From CAXXIC01 sp049315325 (GTDB lineage: Bacteria; Bacteroidota; Bacteroidia; Bacteroidales; UBA7332), in contig JBMOKJ010000006.1 in NCBI GenBank assembly GCA_049315325.1, positions 62,001-126,000 on the forward strand: a stretch of DNA of 64,000 nucleotides, written 5' to 3'. The position numbers and the translations under genes are program-made. The stretch's first letter is position 1. Each line of letters begins with the position of its first letter. Shown here piece by piece: positions 51,885-60,992 of this stretch. The notes under the pieces were generated by a model. It did no database searches. It had not been told where the DNA came from and saw nothing but the letters and a program-made list of their open reading frames with translations.

Positions 51885-54755
51885 ATGAAACGACGAAACA
51901 CACTATTTGCCTCCTTATTAATACTCTCTAACTTGTTGTCGTACGCAACTTGGAATTTGAGTGTGAAAAATTTCTACAAAACCGAGAATTTGTCCGGCGC
52001 TCAGAATTGGAGCATCAAACAGCAACACAATAATTGGATCTATTTTGCCAACAGCTACGGCCTTCTTGAATACGATGGCTCTCGCTGGTCTGTATTTCCA
52101 GTAGCCAACATGAGTAATGTACGTGCTATCGAAATTGACGATAAGGGGGTTATTTACGCTGGTGCTTACAACGAATATGGCTACTATGCGCCCAATCAAA
52201 AGGGATTGCTCGAGTATCATTCACTGTCGAAGTCTGCTTCAAATAATGTGCAAAGTTTTGGTAATGTATGGCAAATTCATGCGGTAGATGGTGTGGTCTA
52301 TTTTCAAACAGATTATGGCATATTTAAGTATCAGAGAGGGAAAGCCATAAAGTTTATTGAGTCGAAACGAAAAATAGACTTTTCTACGTCAATTAAAGGA
52401 ACCATCTATGTGACCACCGACGAGGGTGTTATGATTTTAAATGGAGAGAATTTTTTCTCTCTACCTAATTCGGGAGCACTCACTGGTCAGAAGATTTGTG
52501 GAATCATACCCGATGGTGTAAACGCACTGATTATTGCAACAGCGTCGAATGGGCTCTATTATTACTCCGACCGCAACCTCTCTCCTTGGAAAACAGGCGC
52601 CGATAACTTCCTGAAAAACAATACTCTATTTTGTATGACTGGCAATGCTACACATCTTGTGTTAGGGTCTATTCAAAACGGAATTGTGCTCATGAACCGA
52701 AATGGTTCGGTGGTTCAGTACCTCAATAATCTTTCGGGTTTGCAGAATAATACGGTGCTGGGGGCCTTGTTTGATAAAAATGGAGATCTCTGGTTAGCAT
52801 TAGATAAAGGCATTTCGTTTGTTTCAATCTCGTCGCCTTTTTCGCACCTGTATGGCGATATCAATTTTTATGGATCGGGGTATGTCTCTTATTTGAAACG
52901 AGATATTCTTTATTTGGGGACAAATCAAGGGTTGTATTATTCGCAATGGCCAGTTGGATTTTCAGAATCTCTACTGAAACTTAAAGCGATCGAAGAAATT
53001 CGAGGTCAAGTGTGGGTGATAAATGAAATCGATGGTACTCTTTTTTGTGGTACAAACTCAGGAGCTTATATTGTCAATGGCACGAGAGTAACGAAAATAT
53101 CTTCCAATCCTGGTTTCTGGTTGTTTCAGTCGTGGAGAGGAAGAAAGGATATAGTGTTGGCAGGAAATTACCGTGGTTTTTGGGCGATTAAGAAAAATGG
53201 AAATTCGTGGAGTGTTTCCAAAATTGATGGCTTCGAAGAGTCTGCACGACTTTTTGAGCAAGATAATCAAGGAAATGTATGGATGAGTCATGGCGTTAAA
53301 GGGGTTTATAAACTTAAGTTCAACAACGAATTAACGCATACGACAGCAGTCGAATTTTTCGGAAAAGATCGTGGATTTGTCGACAACCTTAGCATTTCTG
53401 TATTTAAAATAAAGGATCAAATTTTGTTTACAACGTTGCAAGGAATCTATAGATACAACTCTGCGACTAAAAGGATGGAGCCTTTTGACGACCTTAATTC
53501 GAAATTGGGTGGAAATATGTTTTATGCCAAACTTATTACAAACCCCAGTAATCCTGACGAGTTGTGGTATATTGCCGATAGAAATCTCGTTATAAAGAAT
53601 CTGAGAACCGGAGCTTACGAGCGTTATCCTCTTCAAAATGAAATGGTTTATGGTTTCGAGTCGGTCAATATTATTGACTCCAAAAGAGCAATTATTGGTG
53701 ATGAAAATGGGTTTAATCTTTTTCAGCGACCAGTAGCAAAGAGAGCAACATCTTATTTCTATCCAGCGGTTCGGCGAGTTTTTATTACAAATCCGAGGGA
53801 TTCTCTGATTTATGGTCAGAATTATCGAACCACCGAAGATGCGCCGGTTCGTATTCCTTATGTTAACAACTCACTTAGAATTGAATGCAACGCCAATCCG
53901 TTTGAGAGTGGAAAGAAAATTGCCTATACCTTCAAACTCGAAAAGTACGATGTCGAGTGGTCAAAATTTTCCTCATCAAATTCAAAAGAATACACCAATC
54001 TACACGAAGGATCTTATGTCTTTAAGATTAAAGCGGTTGATGTAATTACGGGCAAAACACTCACTAATGAGTTCCAATTTACTATTCTACCACCTTGGTA
54101 TCGCTCAACCTGGATGTTAATTGTCTATTTCTTATTGATTCTTTCTCTAATATATTATGTATCCAAAGACTTGAATAAACGATTGATTCGTCATCAAGAG
54201 AAAATTGAAGAGGAAAAGAATAGACAACTTGATGAGCAAAAAGCAGTATTTAAGCAGAAAACACACGAAAAAGAGAAAGAAATTATTCAGTTGAAAGCGG
54301 ATAATCTACAAAATGAGCTAAAATCCAAAACACAGGAGCTTGCCAATACGGTAATGAATGTGGTGCGTAAGAATGAGATGCTTATGGAGATTAGTTCCGA
54401 CTTGCAGAAGGTGTCATCTGCTGAAAATATGGATGTACTCTCTTCGAGATTGCGTAAATTGCAGAACAGAATAAAGAACAACATTGAACACGACGATGAT
54501 TGGAAGAAATTTGAAGAGAATTTCGACAGCGTTCACGAAAACTTCATGAAACAACTCTCTGATCGGTTTCCGAACCTTACTAAAAGCGAAAAGAAACTGT
54601 GTGCTTACCTAAGAATGGATTTAGTATCCAAAGATATCGCACCCCTTCTCAATATCTCTGTTAGAGGTGTAGAGATAAGTAGATATAGGTTACGCCAGAA
54701 ATTAGAACTACCACGAGACGTCAATTTGACAGACTTCTTACAAAGATTACAATAG
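51885..54755 (+). CDS. Triple-tyrosine/LuxR-type membrane sensor-regulator of the PUL
   Basis: 956 residues from the ATG at 51885; the upstream open frame begins only with TTG. A signal/anchor (MKRRNTLFASLLILSNLLSYA) is followed by a periplasmic two-propeller region (to about 665) with repeated GLLEYDG, WLALDKGIS and GNVWMSHGVKG blades. A Y_Y_Y domain (about 670-745, YTFKLEKYDVEWSKF) follows, then a membrane segment (about 755-775, MLIVYFLLILSLIYYVS). A charged coiled coil (780-850) and a C-terminal LuxR-like HTH (about 895-956, LTKSEKKLCAYL, SVRGVEISRYRLRQKL) complete it. It lacks histidine kinase and receiver domains, so it is a one-component sensor joining glycan binding outside to DNA binding inside. 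It directly precedes the SusCD genes and probably controls them. Confidence 0.87.
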   Translation: MKRRNTLFASLLILSNLLSYATWNLSVKNFYKTENLSGAQNWSIKQQHNNWIYFANSYGLLEYDGSRWSVFPVANMSNVRAIEIDDKGVIYAGAYNEYGYYAPNQKGLLEYHSLSKSASNNVQSFGNVWQIHAVDGVVYFQTDYGIFKYQRGKAIKFIESKRKIDFSTSIKGTIYVTTDEGVMILNGENFFSLPNSGALTGQKICGIIPDGVNALIIATASNGLYYYSDRNLSPWKTGADNFLKNNTLFCMTGNATHLVLGSIQNGIVLMNRNGSVVQYLNNLSGLQNNTVLGALFDKNGDLWLALDKGISFVSISSPFSHLYGDINFYGSGYVSYLKRDILYLGTNQGLYYSQWPVGFSESLLKLKAIEEIRGQVWVINEIDGTLFCGTNSGAYIVNGTRVTKISSNPGFWLFQSWRGRKDIVLAGNYRGFWAIKKNGNSWSVSKIDGFEESARLFEQDNQGNVWMSHGVKGVYKLKFNNELTHTTAVEFFGKDRGFVDNLSISVFKIKDQILFTTLQGIYRYNSATKRMEPFDDLNSKLGGNMFYAKLITNPSNPDELWYIADRNLVIKNLRTGAYERYPLQNEMVYGFESVNIIDSKRAIIGDENGFNLFQRPVAKRATSYFYPAVRRVFITNPRDSLIYGQNYRTTEDAPVRIPYVNNSLRIECNANPFESGKKIAYTFKLEKYDVEWSKFSSSNSKEYTNLHEGSYVFKIKAVDVITGKTLTNEFQFTILPPWYRSTWMLIVYFLLILSLIYYVSKDLNKRLIRHQEKIEEEKNRQLDEQKAVFKQKTHEKEKEIIQLKADNLQNELKSKTQELANTVMNVVRKNEMLMEISSDLQKVSSAENMDVLSSRLRKLQNRIKNNIEHDDDWKKFEENFDSVHENFMKQLSDRFPNLTKSEKKLCAYLRMDLVSKDIAPLLNISVRGVEISRYRLRQKLELPRDVNLTDFLQRLQ

Positions 54756-54757
54756 AT

Positions 54758-54782
54758 AAAAAGGGGGTGTTACTCCCTTTTT
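54758..54782 (+). terminator. Terminator of the regulator gene
   Basis: AAAAAGGG (54758-54765) pairs with CCCTTTTT (54775-54782), just after the stop codon. It separates the regulator from the SusC operon. Confidence 0.75.
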
Positions 54783-55045
54783 ATGTTTCAATGCCGACCT
54801 AATATTTGCACTAATTATATTTGGTAATTTTTCTTTTGTTTTCATAGTATTATAATTTTGAGATAGTATAAGTTATATTTAAAATATTGTATATCAATAA
54901 ATTAAAATATTTATGCTGTATTATTGATGTATTTTATTTTTTGATTTGATGAGTTTATGTGTAGTTCTTTTTGAATTACAATAAAGCTACACCTATTACA
55001 TTTGCATCATCGAAACACAAATCTAATAACCGAAAAACTAAATCT
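54783..55045. other. A/T-rich control region of the SusC operon
   Basis: About 260 very A/T-rich bases with no gene. Contains the SusC promoter and a leader of about 35-45 bases. No direct repeat that would clearly be the regulator site was found by eye. Confidence 0.6.
54970..55004 (+). promoter_or_regulatory. Putative SusC operon promoter
   Basis: TTTG (54970-54973) and TACATTTG (54997-55004) lie 23 bases apart, slightly wider than usual, 41 bases upstream of the ATG. A weak spacing would fit activator dependence. Confidence 0.6.
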
Positions 55046-58000
55046 ATGAAAAAAGTTCTATTTTCAGTTTTCTGTTTTCTTTTTCTTTCAGCAGGTGTTT
55101 CTGCGCAAGAATTAAAAGTTAGCGGATTAGTAATCTCCTCAGACGACAAGCAGCCTTTGATCGGTGTAACAGTTATGGTGAAGGGAACAAAAAAGGGATC
55201 TGTTACCGATATTGATGGTAAATTCTCAATTTCTGCCTCACCTGACGACAAGCTATCGTTTAGCTACGTTGGTTACACACCTCAGGTAGTAACCCTAAAA
55301 AAATCGCAGACTTTAGTTAATGTAGTTCTGAATCCGGACTCAAAAGTGCTCAACGAAGTTGTAGCTATTGGTTACGGTACGATGAAGAAAAGTGATTTAA
55401 CAGGTTCGGTTTCGTCGGTTACTGCCGAAAAACTGAAAATGACCCCAGTATCAACAGTTGATCAGGCACTGCAAGGTCGAACAGCTGGCGTAACTGTGAA
55501 TGCAAGTAGCGGTCAGCCTGGTGCTGCAGCTCAGGTAAGGATTCGTGGTGTAGGAACGGTCAATAATGCTAATCCGATCTATGTAGTAGATGGAGTTATT
55601 CTCGATGATATAAATTTTCTAAGTCCGAATGATGTAGTTTCGATTGAAATATTGAAAGATGCATCAGCTACGGCTATTTATGGTTCGCGTGGTGCGAATG
55701 GTGTTATTTTGGTAACCACACGAAAAGGATCTGATTTGGGAAGCGACGCAAAAATAACGTTTGAGTCATACGCTGGTGTCCAAAACAGATGGAAAAAACT
55801 TTCGCTTATGAATCGCGATCAGTTCGCAGATTTTAAAGCAACATACGCTTTTCCTGGTAGTATGGACTTGAGGAAAAGTGATTTCAATAAATGGATTGAA
55901 TCTTATTTCACTGGAAAGAAATCGATGTATTTCCCTAAAGTGAAGAGTTCGACATTCGCAAACGGATTTGATTATTCGACTAGTGAAACTGATTGGCAGG
56001 ATGAGGTTTTCCAGAAAAATGCACTTATCCAGAACTATTATATCGGTGCACAGGGTGGAAGCAAAACTAGTCAATATTCAATGAGTGCATCGCAATTTGA
56101 TCAACAAGGGACACTGATGGGCTCTTGGTACAAACGTCTAACGCTTCGTTTGAATACGTCACATCAACTTAAGAAATGGTTAAAAGTTGGTCAGAATCTG
56201 ACATTTATGAATTCCACTAGTCGATCGGCAAACAACAATAACATTTATGTTGGTGTGCTCTCTTCGGCTTTGTCAATGGCTCCATGGGATCCTACACACT
56301 ATCCTGCTGGGTCAATTAGTTACCCTTACACAGGCAATACTGCAGGTCGCGATTTGAGTGGCCAAATTGCCGCTTCATCAAACTTTAAAAATGTGTACAA
56401 TCCATTCAGTATGCTCGAAAACGCAGATCCTTCTGATAAATGGCAGCGCTGGGTTGGGGATGCATACGTTGAAATCACTCCAATAAAAGGTCTTACTTTC
56501 CGCTCTGATGTGAGTATGGATTTGTCTAACGGGGCTTATAGTCTCTACAAACCGCCTTACAATATCTCTTCTTACGACAAAAGTACGTATAACTTTATTC
56601 AGAAGAGTTTATCGAGGTATCAGACCACAATCTATGAGAACATTTTGACCTACAATACTAAAATAGGTAAAAAGGCAGATGTAACCGCTATGGTCGGTGT
56701 AACAACGGATGAATTTGATTACTATTCAATTTCGGGTTCTGGGTCAGATTATACGACTCCAATCGTTCCTGAAAACAGATACCTAAACAATATAAATATT
56801 GACAGTTTAACTGTGTCGGACGGTGTTGGACGCACACGTAAAAACTCATATCTAGGTCGATTGCATTTTTCTTACGACAACAAATATTTGGCTACATTCA
56901 ATTTCCGTAGAGACGGATCATCTACATTCCCGAAAGAGAATTTGTGGGGTAATTTCCCTTCTATGGCTTTAGGTTGGAGAATTAGCGAAGAGCCTTTCTT
57001 TGAACCACTCAAAAGCAAGTTCGATGGATTGAAATTGCGTTTTGGTTGGGGAAGAATTGGAAACGAGAAAGTTCCTCAAAACTCGTTTACTTATAATGTA
57101 AATACACCTGGTCCAACTTTTGTTGGTTATGTGTTTGGTTCCCCTCAAACTTTGGTTTCGGGCGCAGCGGTGTTGACCTATCCGAAAATTGGGAAATGGG
57201 AAACAACCGAACAATCAAATGTTGGAATTGATTTCGCGCTTAAAAAAGGAGTTCTTACAGGTACAGTCGACCTCTTCGTAAAAGACACCAAAGAAATGCT
57301 GGTAACCATAAAAGCTCCTGCATTTGTTGGTAACCGATACGATCCGATGGCGAATGCAGGTGAGGTGAGAAATAAAGGACTTGAATTCACGCTTGAACAC
57401 AATGGTAGTATTGGAGATTTGAAATACACTTTAGCAGGAAACTGTTCTTTGATTGACAATAAGGTGACCGCTCTTAATGGAGGAGATCCAATCTGGAGAG
57501 AAGGGAACTTATTGCTGAGTGATGTTGGTTATTCAATCAATACCATCTGGGGATACAAATACGATGGTGTGTTTAAAACGAATGAAGAAGTAGCTGCACA
57601 TGTCAATAGCAAAGGAGTAGTAATTCAACCCGATGCAGGAGCAGGGGATGCTCGTTTTGTTGATTTGAATGACGATGGCGTGATTGACAATAACGATAAA
57701 ACAGATCTTGGTAGTCCATTCCCATGGTTGACTTATGGGTTCACTATGAATGCAAATTACAAGGGTCTCGATTTGATGTTCTTCTTCCAAGGAGTACATG
57801 GCAATAGCATCTACAATGCCTTGCGTTTAAGAACTGAAGGTAAAGGTGACGAATCAACACTGAGTACTACGATGACTGATGTTTGGACGATTGACAATCC
57901 GAATGGATCTATTCCTAACCCTTACGGAAGTACAAATAATTTCAGAGCATCAAGCAGGTATGTTGAGGATGGATCATATTTACGATTGAAAACAGCTCAA

Positions 58001-58192
58001 CTTGGCTATACTATACCTGTGAAGTTGTCGAAAAAGATGGGTATCGAAAAATGTAGATTCTACATTTCGGGTAGTAATTTGTTTACTTTAACCAATTATA
58101 GTGGTTACGATCCTGAGATTGGTAATGGGGTTGATTATGGAAACTATCCTCAATCGCGCACTATTCTTGTGGGAACAAACATTAGTTTTTAA
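55046..58192 (+). CDS. susC: SusC-like TonB-dependent outer-membrane transporter
   Basis: 1048 residues from the ATG at 55046, which begins the signal peptide MKKVLFSVFCFLFLSAGVSA. A carboxypeptidase-regulatory-like domain (about 25-105, GVTVMVKGTKKGSVTDIDGKF) follows, then the SusC signature LNEVVAIGYGTMKKSDLTGSV before the plug (about 110-235). The plug contains IRGVGTVNNANPIYVVDGV and SATAIYGSRGANGVILV. A 22-strand beta-barrel with the expected C-terminal motif follows. It imports glycan oligomers across the outer membrane with the SusD lipoprotein encoded 20 bases downstream. TonB energises it. Confidence 0.95.
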   Translation: MKKVLFSVFCFLFLSAGVSAQELKVSGLVISSDDKQPLIGVTVMVKGTKKGSVTDIDGKFSISASPDDKLSFSYVGYTPQVVTLKKSQTLVNVVLNPDSKVLNEVVAIGYGTMKKSDLTGSVSSVTAEKLKMTPVSTVDQALQGRTAGVTVNASSGQPGAAAQVRIRGVGTVNNANPIYVVDGVILDDINFLSPNDVVSIEILKDASATAIYGSRGANGVILVTTRKGSDLGSDAKITFESYAGVQNRWKKLSLMNRDQFADFKATYAFPGSMDLRKSDFNKWIESYFTGKKSMYFPKVKSSTFANGFDYSTSETDWQDEVFQKNALIQNYYIGAQGGSKTSQYSMSASQFDQQGTLMGSWYKRLTLRLNTSHQLKKWLKVGQNLTFMNSTSRSANNNNIYVGVLSSALSMAPWDPTHYPAGSISYPYTGNTAGRDLSGQIAASSNFKNVYNPFSMLENADPSDKWQRWVGDAYVEITPIKGLTFRSDVSMDLSNGAYSLYKPPYNISSYDKSTYNFIQKSLSRYQTTIYENILTYNTKIGKKADVTAMVGVTTDEFDYYSISGSGSDYTTPIVPENRYLNNINIDSLTVSDGVGRTRKNSYLGRLHFSYDNKYLATFNFRRDGSSTFPKENLWGNFPSMALGWRISEEPFFEPLKSKFDGLKLRFGWGRIGNEKVPQNSFTYNVNTPGPTFVGYVFGSPQTLVSGAAVLTYPKIGKWETTEQSNVGIDFALKKGVLTGTVDLFVKDTKEMLVTIKAPAFVGNRYDPMANAGEVRNKGLEFTLEHNGSIGDLKYTLAGNCSLIDNKVTALNGGDPIWREGNLLLSDVGYSINTIWGYKYDGVFKTNEEVAAHVNSKGVVIQPDAGAGDARFVDLNDDGVIDNNDKTDLGSPFPWLTYGFTMNANYKGLDLMFFFQGVHGNSIYNALRLRTEGKGDESTLSTTMTDVWTIDNPNGSIPNPYGSTNNFRASSRYVEDGSYLRLKTAQLGYTIPVKLSKKMGIEKCRFYISGSNLFTLTNYSGYDPEIGNGVDYGNYPQSRTILVGTNISF

Positions 58193-58212
58193 CATCCAAA
58201 TTGATAGAAATT

Positions 58213-59778
58213 ATGAAAAAATATAGCGTATTGTTGATCGCAATAAGTTCGATAATCTCGTTTACGGCTTGTAACGATTGGTTATCTGAAAAAGCTCCTG
58301 GAGTAACATCGATGTCTAATTTTCTTACTGATGCTGATCGTGCTACTCAGTTAGTAAATGGCTGCTATACTCCGTTGATGTGGGAATTTAATCAAACTTA
58401 TTTCCCAGAATGGTTTATTGGTGATGTTGTTTCAGACGATGCATTGAAAGGTGGTCAAAGTATTTCCGATATGTCTGATGTTTATGATTTGGAAAATTTT
58501 AAAACTCAAGACAATAATGGCGTATTGTTGCAGTATTACCGTGCTCAATATCAAGGTATTGGTCGATGTAATTTGGTCATTCAGGATGTATCTACTATGG
58601 CACTTGATGCCAAAATGACACAAAAATTGAAAGATCGTTTAGTTGGAGAAGCAAAATTTCTTAGGGCTATGTATTACTTCCGTTTGGTAAGAATTTTCGG
58701 TGGTGTACCTAAGGTCGATTTTGTTGTACCAAATGATGGCTGGAAACAGCCCCGTGCTTCAGCCGACTCAATTTATGCACTGATTTATCGCGACCTAACA
58801 CAAGCGATTCCAGTGTTGTATAAAAAGAGCGAATATGCTGCAACAGACTTAGGTCGTGCAACGAAGGGTGCAGCTCAAGCATTGCTGATGAAGGCTTATC
58901 TCTACAATAAGAAATACGATTTAGTGAAAACGCTTGGTGATGAACTAATTGCTGCTAACTCATACAGTTTACAGTCCGATTATTCAAAAAACTTCACTTT
59001 AGCAGGAGAGAATGGATCTGAATCGGTTTTTGAGATACAGTATATGAATGACCCTACAAGCGATTTTGGTGATGGAAACGGTTTTTCACGTGGGACTTAT
59101 TCTGTTGTATTGACACGCTCTCGTAATCCTATAGCTGGTGGATGGGGATTCAATAAACCCACTCAAAACCTGTATGACGAGTTCGAAACTGGTGACCCGC
59201 GCCGCGATGCGACTATCTACAATCCATCAGATGCTCAAATCGTGAATCCTGTAGAAGAAATATATTTAGGTGACCGTTACCTAAACAAAAAATATGCGAT
59301 GATAAATCCTGACGAATCTTACGCTCCCCTCAATCATCCAACACGTGGAGAGATTAATAATAAAGTGATTCGATATGCCGATGTGTTGCTCATGTATGCC
59401 GAAGCATGCTGCGAATTGGGCGACGCAACATCACTCACAAAAGCAAAAGGTGCATTGGAGCTTGTTCGCAATAGAGCACGAAATGGTAATAACGCTATTT
59501 TGCCAGCATTCCCATACGGCAGTTATTCAGATAATCAAGCTGATTTGAGAACCGCAATCAGACATGAGCGTAGAGTGGAATTGGCCATGGAAGGTCATCG
59601 TTGGTTTGATTTAGTTCGTTGGGGAGTCGCTGCAGAAGTTATGAATGCGTATCGCGACAAAGAGACCGATGGAGTGAAAACTAATATGCTAACTTTCCAA
59701 AAAGGAAAACACGAATTGTTTCCAATTCCAGCAATCGAGTTGAACTTGAATCCAATGACTCAGAATACCGGGTATTGA
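58213..59778 (+). CDS. susD: SusD-like glycan-binding lipoprotein
   Basis: 521 residues from the ATG at 58213 (a TTG start four codons earlier is less likely). The lipobox ends at Cys20 (SFTAC), so it is an outer-membrane surface lipoprotein. The RagB/SusD fold is shown by the FLTDADRATQLVNGCY opening, the YYFRLVRIFGGVPKVD segment, the TPR-type helices (AAQALLMKAYLYNKKYD), and the C-terminal IRHERRVELAMEGHRWFDLVRWG signature. It forms the lid of the SusC channel and binds the glycan. Confidence 0.95.
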   Translation: MKKYSVLLIAISSIISFTACNDWLSEKAPGVTSMSNFLTDADRATQLVNGCYTPLMWEFNQTYFPEWFIGDVVSDDALKGGQSISDMSDVYDLENFKTQDNNGVLLQYYRAQYQGIGRCNLVIQDVSTMALDAKMTQKLKDRLVGEAKFLRAMYYFRLVRIFGGVPKVDFVVPNDGWKQPRASADSIYALIYRDLTQAIPVLYKKSEYAATDLGRATKGAAQALLMKAYLYNKKYDLVKTLGDELIAANSYSLQSDYSKNFTLAGENGSESVFEIQYMNDPTSDFGDGNGFSRGTYSVVLTRSRNPIAGGWGFNKPTQNLYDEFETGDPRRDATIYNPSDAQIVNPVEEIYLGDRYLNKKYAMINPDESYAPLNHPTRGEINNKVIRYADVLLMYAEACCELGDATSLTKAKGALELVRNRARNGNNAILPAFPYGSYSDNQADLRTAIRHERRVELAMEGHRWFDLVRWGVAAEVMNAYRDKETDGVKTNMLTFQKGKHELFPIPAIELNLNPMTQNTGY

Positions 59779-59837
59779 TTGAATTCAATCCTAAAAAGAT
59801 TGATTATGAAAAGTCTAGAGTCCTAATTATTATCATA

Positions 59838-59879
59838 GCATTTATATATCCATCTGATTAACAGGTGGATATATAATGC
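59838..59879 (+). terminator. Long hairpin after susD
   Basis: GCATTTATATATCCATCTG and CAGGTGGATATATAATGC fold into an 17-18 bp stem with small mismatches. It has no clean U-tract, so it may stop transcription only in part, or protect the susC-susD mRNA 3' end and lower expression of the genes that follow. Confidence 0.6.
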
Positions 59880-60023
59880 CTGATGAAATGATGATGTGTT
59901 TTTATTCTGTCTTTGATGTATTCGTGTATAGCTTTATTTCGAATAATGTTATAATTAATCATCTATATTTGAAAACTACAAATTGTAATACGTAACTATA
60001 AATCCTCAAAAACTTAAATTATT

Positions 60024-60908
60024 ATGAAAAAATTATCTATCAATCTGTTCATGCTCCTTTTGAGCTTTTTCTTTGTTACTTCCCTCCATGCACAAGATGA
60101 TTTTACCCAAGGGTCTAATTATTATTTGATTTCGCTTGATCAAGCAACTGCAGATAAAATTGGAGCGACAAACATTGCTGCGGATTTACGTCCCGACGAT
60201 ATGGCGCGTTTTCTATATGTTTGGAGCAGTACGTATGTTGCAGGTACTGCATCAGGTCCAAACTGGAATGGGGAAGTAGGAGAGTTTATCTCATTGTCAG
60301 TGGGAAGTGTAGGTTGGTCAGGTTTCGGCTTTGCAGCAGTAGGTACTCCTGTCAATATGTCGGGTATCACATCAGACTACACGTTTCACATTGCAATGAA
60401 ATCTACGGCTACCAATTCGCACATTGTGGCATTACGCGGAGGAAACGGCCTAGAGGCTCGCGTTTGTATTGGAGCAACTGCATTTGTTGATGGAGCGCTT
60501 ACTTACCAACCTTATACCAACTTTACACGCGATGGTAAATGGCATTTGGTAGAAATTCCAATCTCTGTATTTATGAATCTTGGATTACGTTATCCAGAAC
60601 CATTCACCGACAACTATTTCTATATGTTGAGTGGCAATAACCCTGGCAAAACAATTGATTTAGATGCAGTTTTCATCTACAAGAAAAATTCAGCTGGTGT
60701 AAATTCGCTTAAAGTAAACTCTTTGGCGGTAATGGTTACAAGCAAAACAGTTTCTGTTTCAGGAGCAACCGAACCATTAGAAGTTTTCAGTCTTACTGGT
60801 CAACGTGTATTTGTGTCTAAAGAGCCGATTTTTGATGTTAAAAACCTTACTAAAGGAGCTTATGTGATTCGTTCTGGGTCATTTATGTCGAAATTCGTTG
60901 TAAAATAG
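60024..60908 (+). CDS. Secreted PUL protein with T9SS sorting domain
   Basis: 294 residues. Signal peptide (1-23, ending LHA), a beta-rich domain (about 25-225) with GSNYYLISLDQATADKIG, GWSGFGFAAV and HLVEIPISVFMNLGLRYP, then a T9SS type A sorting domain (last 70 residues: VFSLTGQRVFVS, LTKGAYVIRSG, KFVVK). No catalytic motif recognised. Its position straight after SusD is where surface glycan-binding proteins (SusE/SusF functional analogues) are found, so glycan binding is the best guess. The jelly-roll-like strand pattern fits a carbohydrate-binding module. Confidence 0.75.
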   Translation: MKKLSINLFMLLLSFFFVTSLHAQDDFTQGSNYYLISLDQATADKIGATNIAADLRPDDMARFLYVWSSTYVAGTASGPNWNGEVGEFISLSVGSVGWSGFGFAAVGTPVNMSGITSDYTFHIAMKSTATNSHIVALRGGNGLEARVCIGATAFVDGALTYQPYTNFTRDGKWHLVEIPISVFMNLGLRYPEPFTDNYFYMLSGNNPGKTIDLDAVFIYKKNSAGVNSLKVNSLAVMVTSKTVSVSGATEPLEVFSLTGQRVFVSKEPIFDVKNLTKGAYVIRSGSFMSKFVVK

Positions 60909-60926
60909 TCTAATTATAAACATTGC

Positions 60927-60962
60927 CTCACGAATGGTAGATGAAAGTTTTCTCTTCGTGAG
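60927..60962 (+). terminator. Intercistronic hairpin
   Basis: CTCACGAA (60927-60934) pairs with TTCGTGAG (60955-60962). No long U-tract follows, so it may be a processing or attenuation element rather than a full terminator. Confidence 0.5.
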
Positions 60963-60992
60963 TTATTATTAACTAACCTAAATTAAATCAGT

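Noticed and set aside
54783..55045. A riboswitch or structured leader before SusC
   Set aside because: The leader after the -7 box is only about 40 bases and A/T-rich without a convincing fold.
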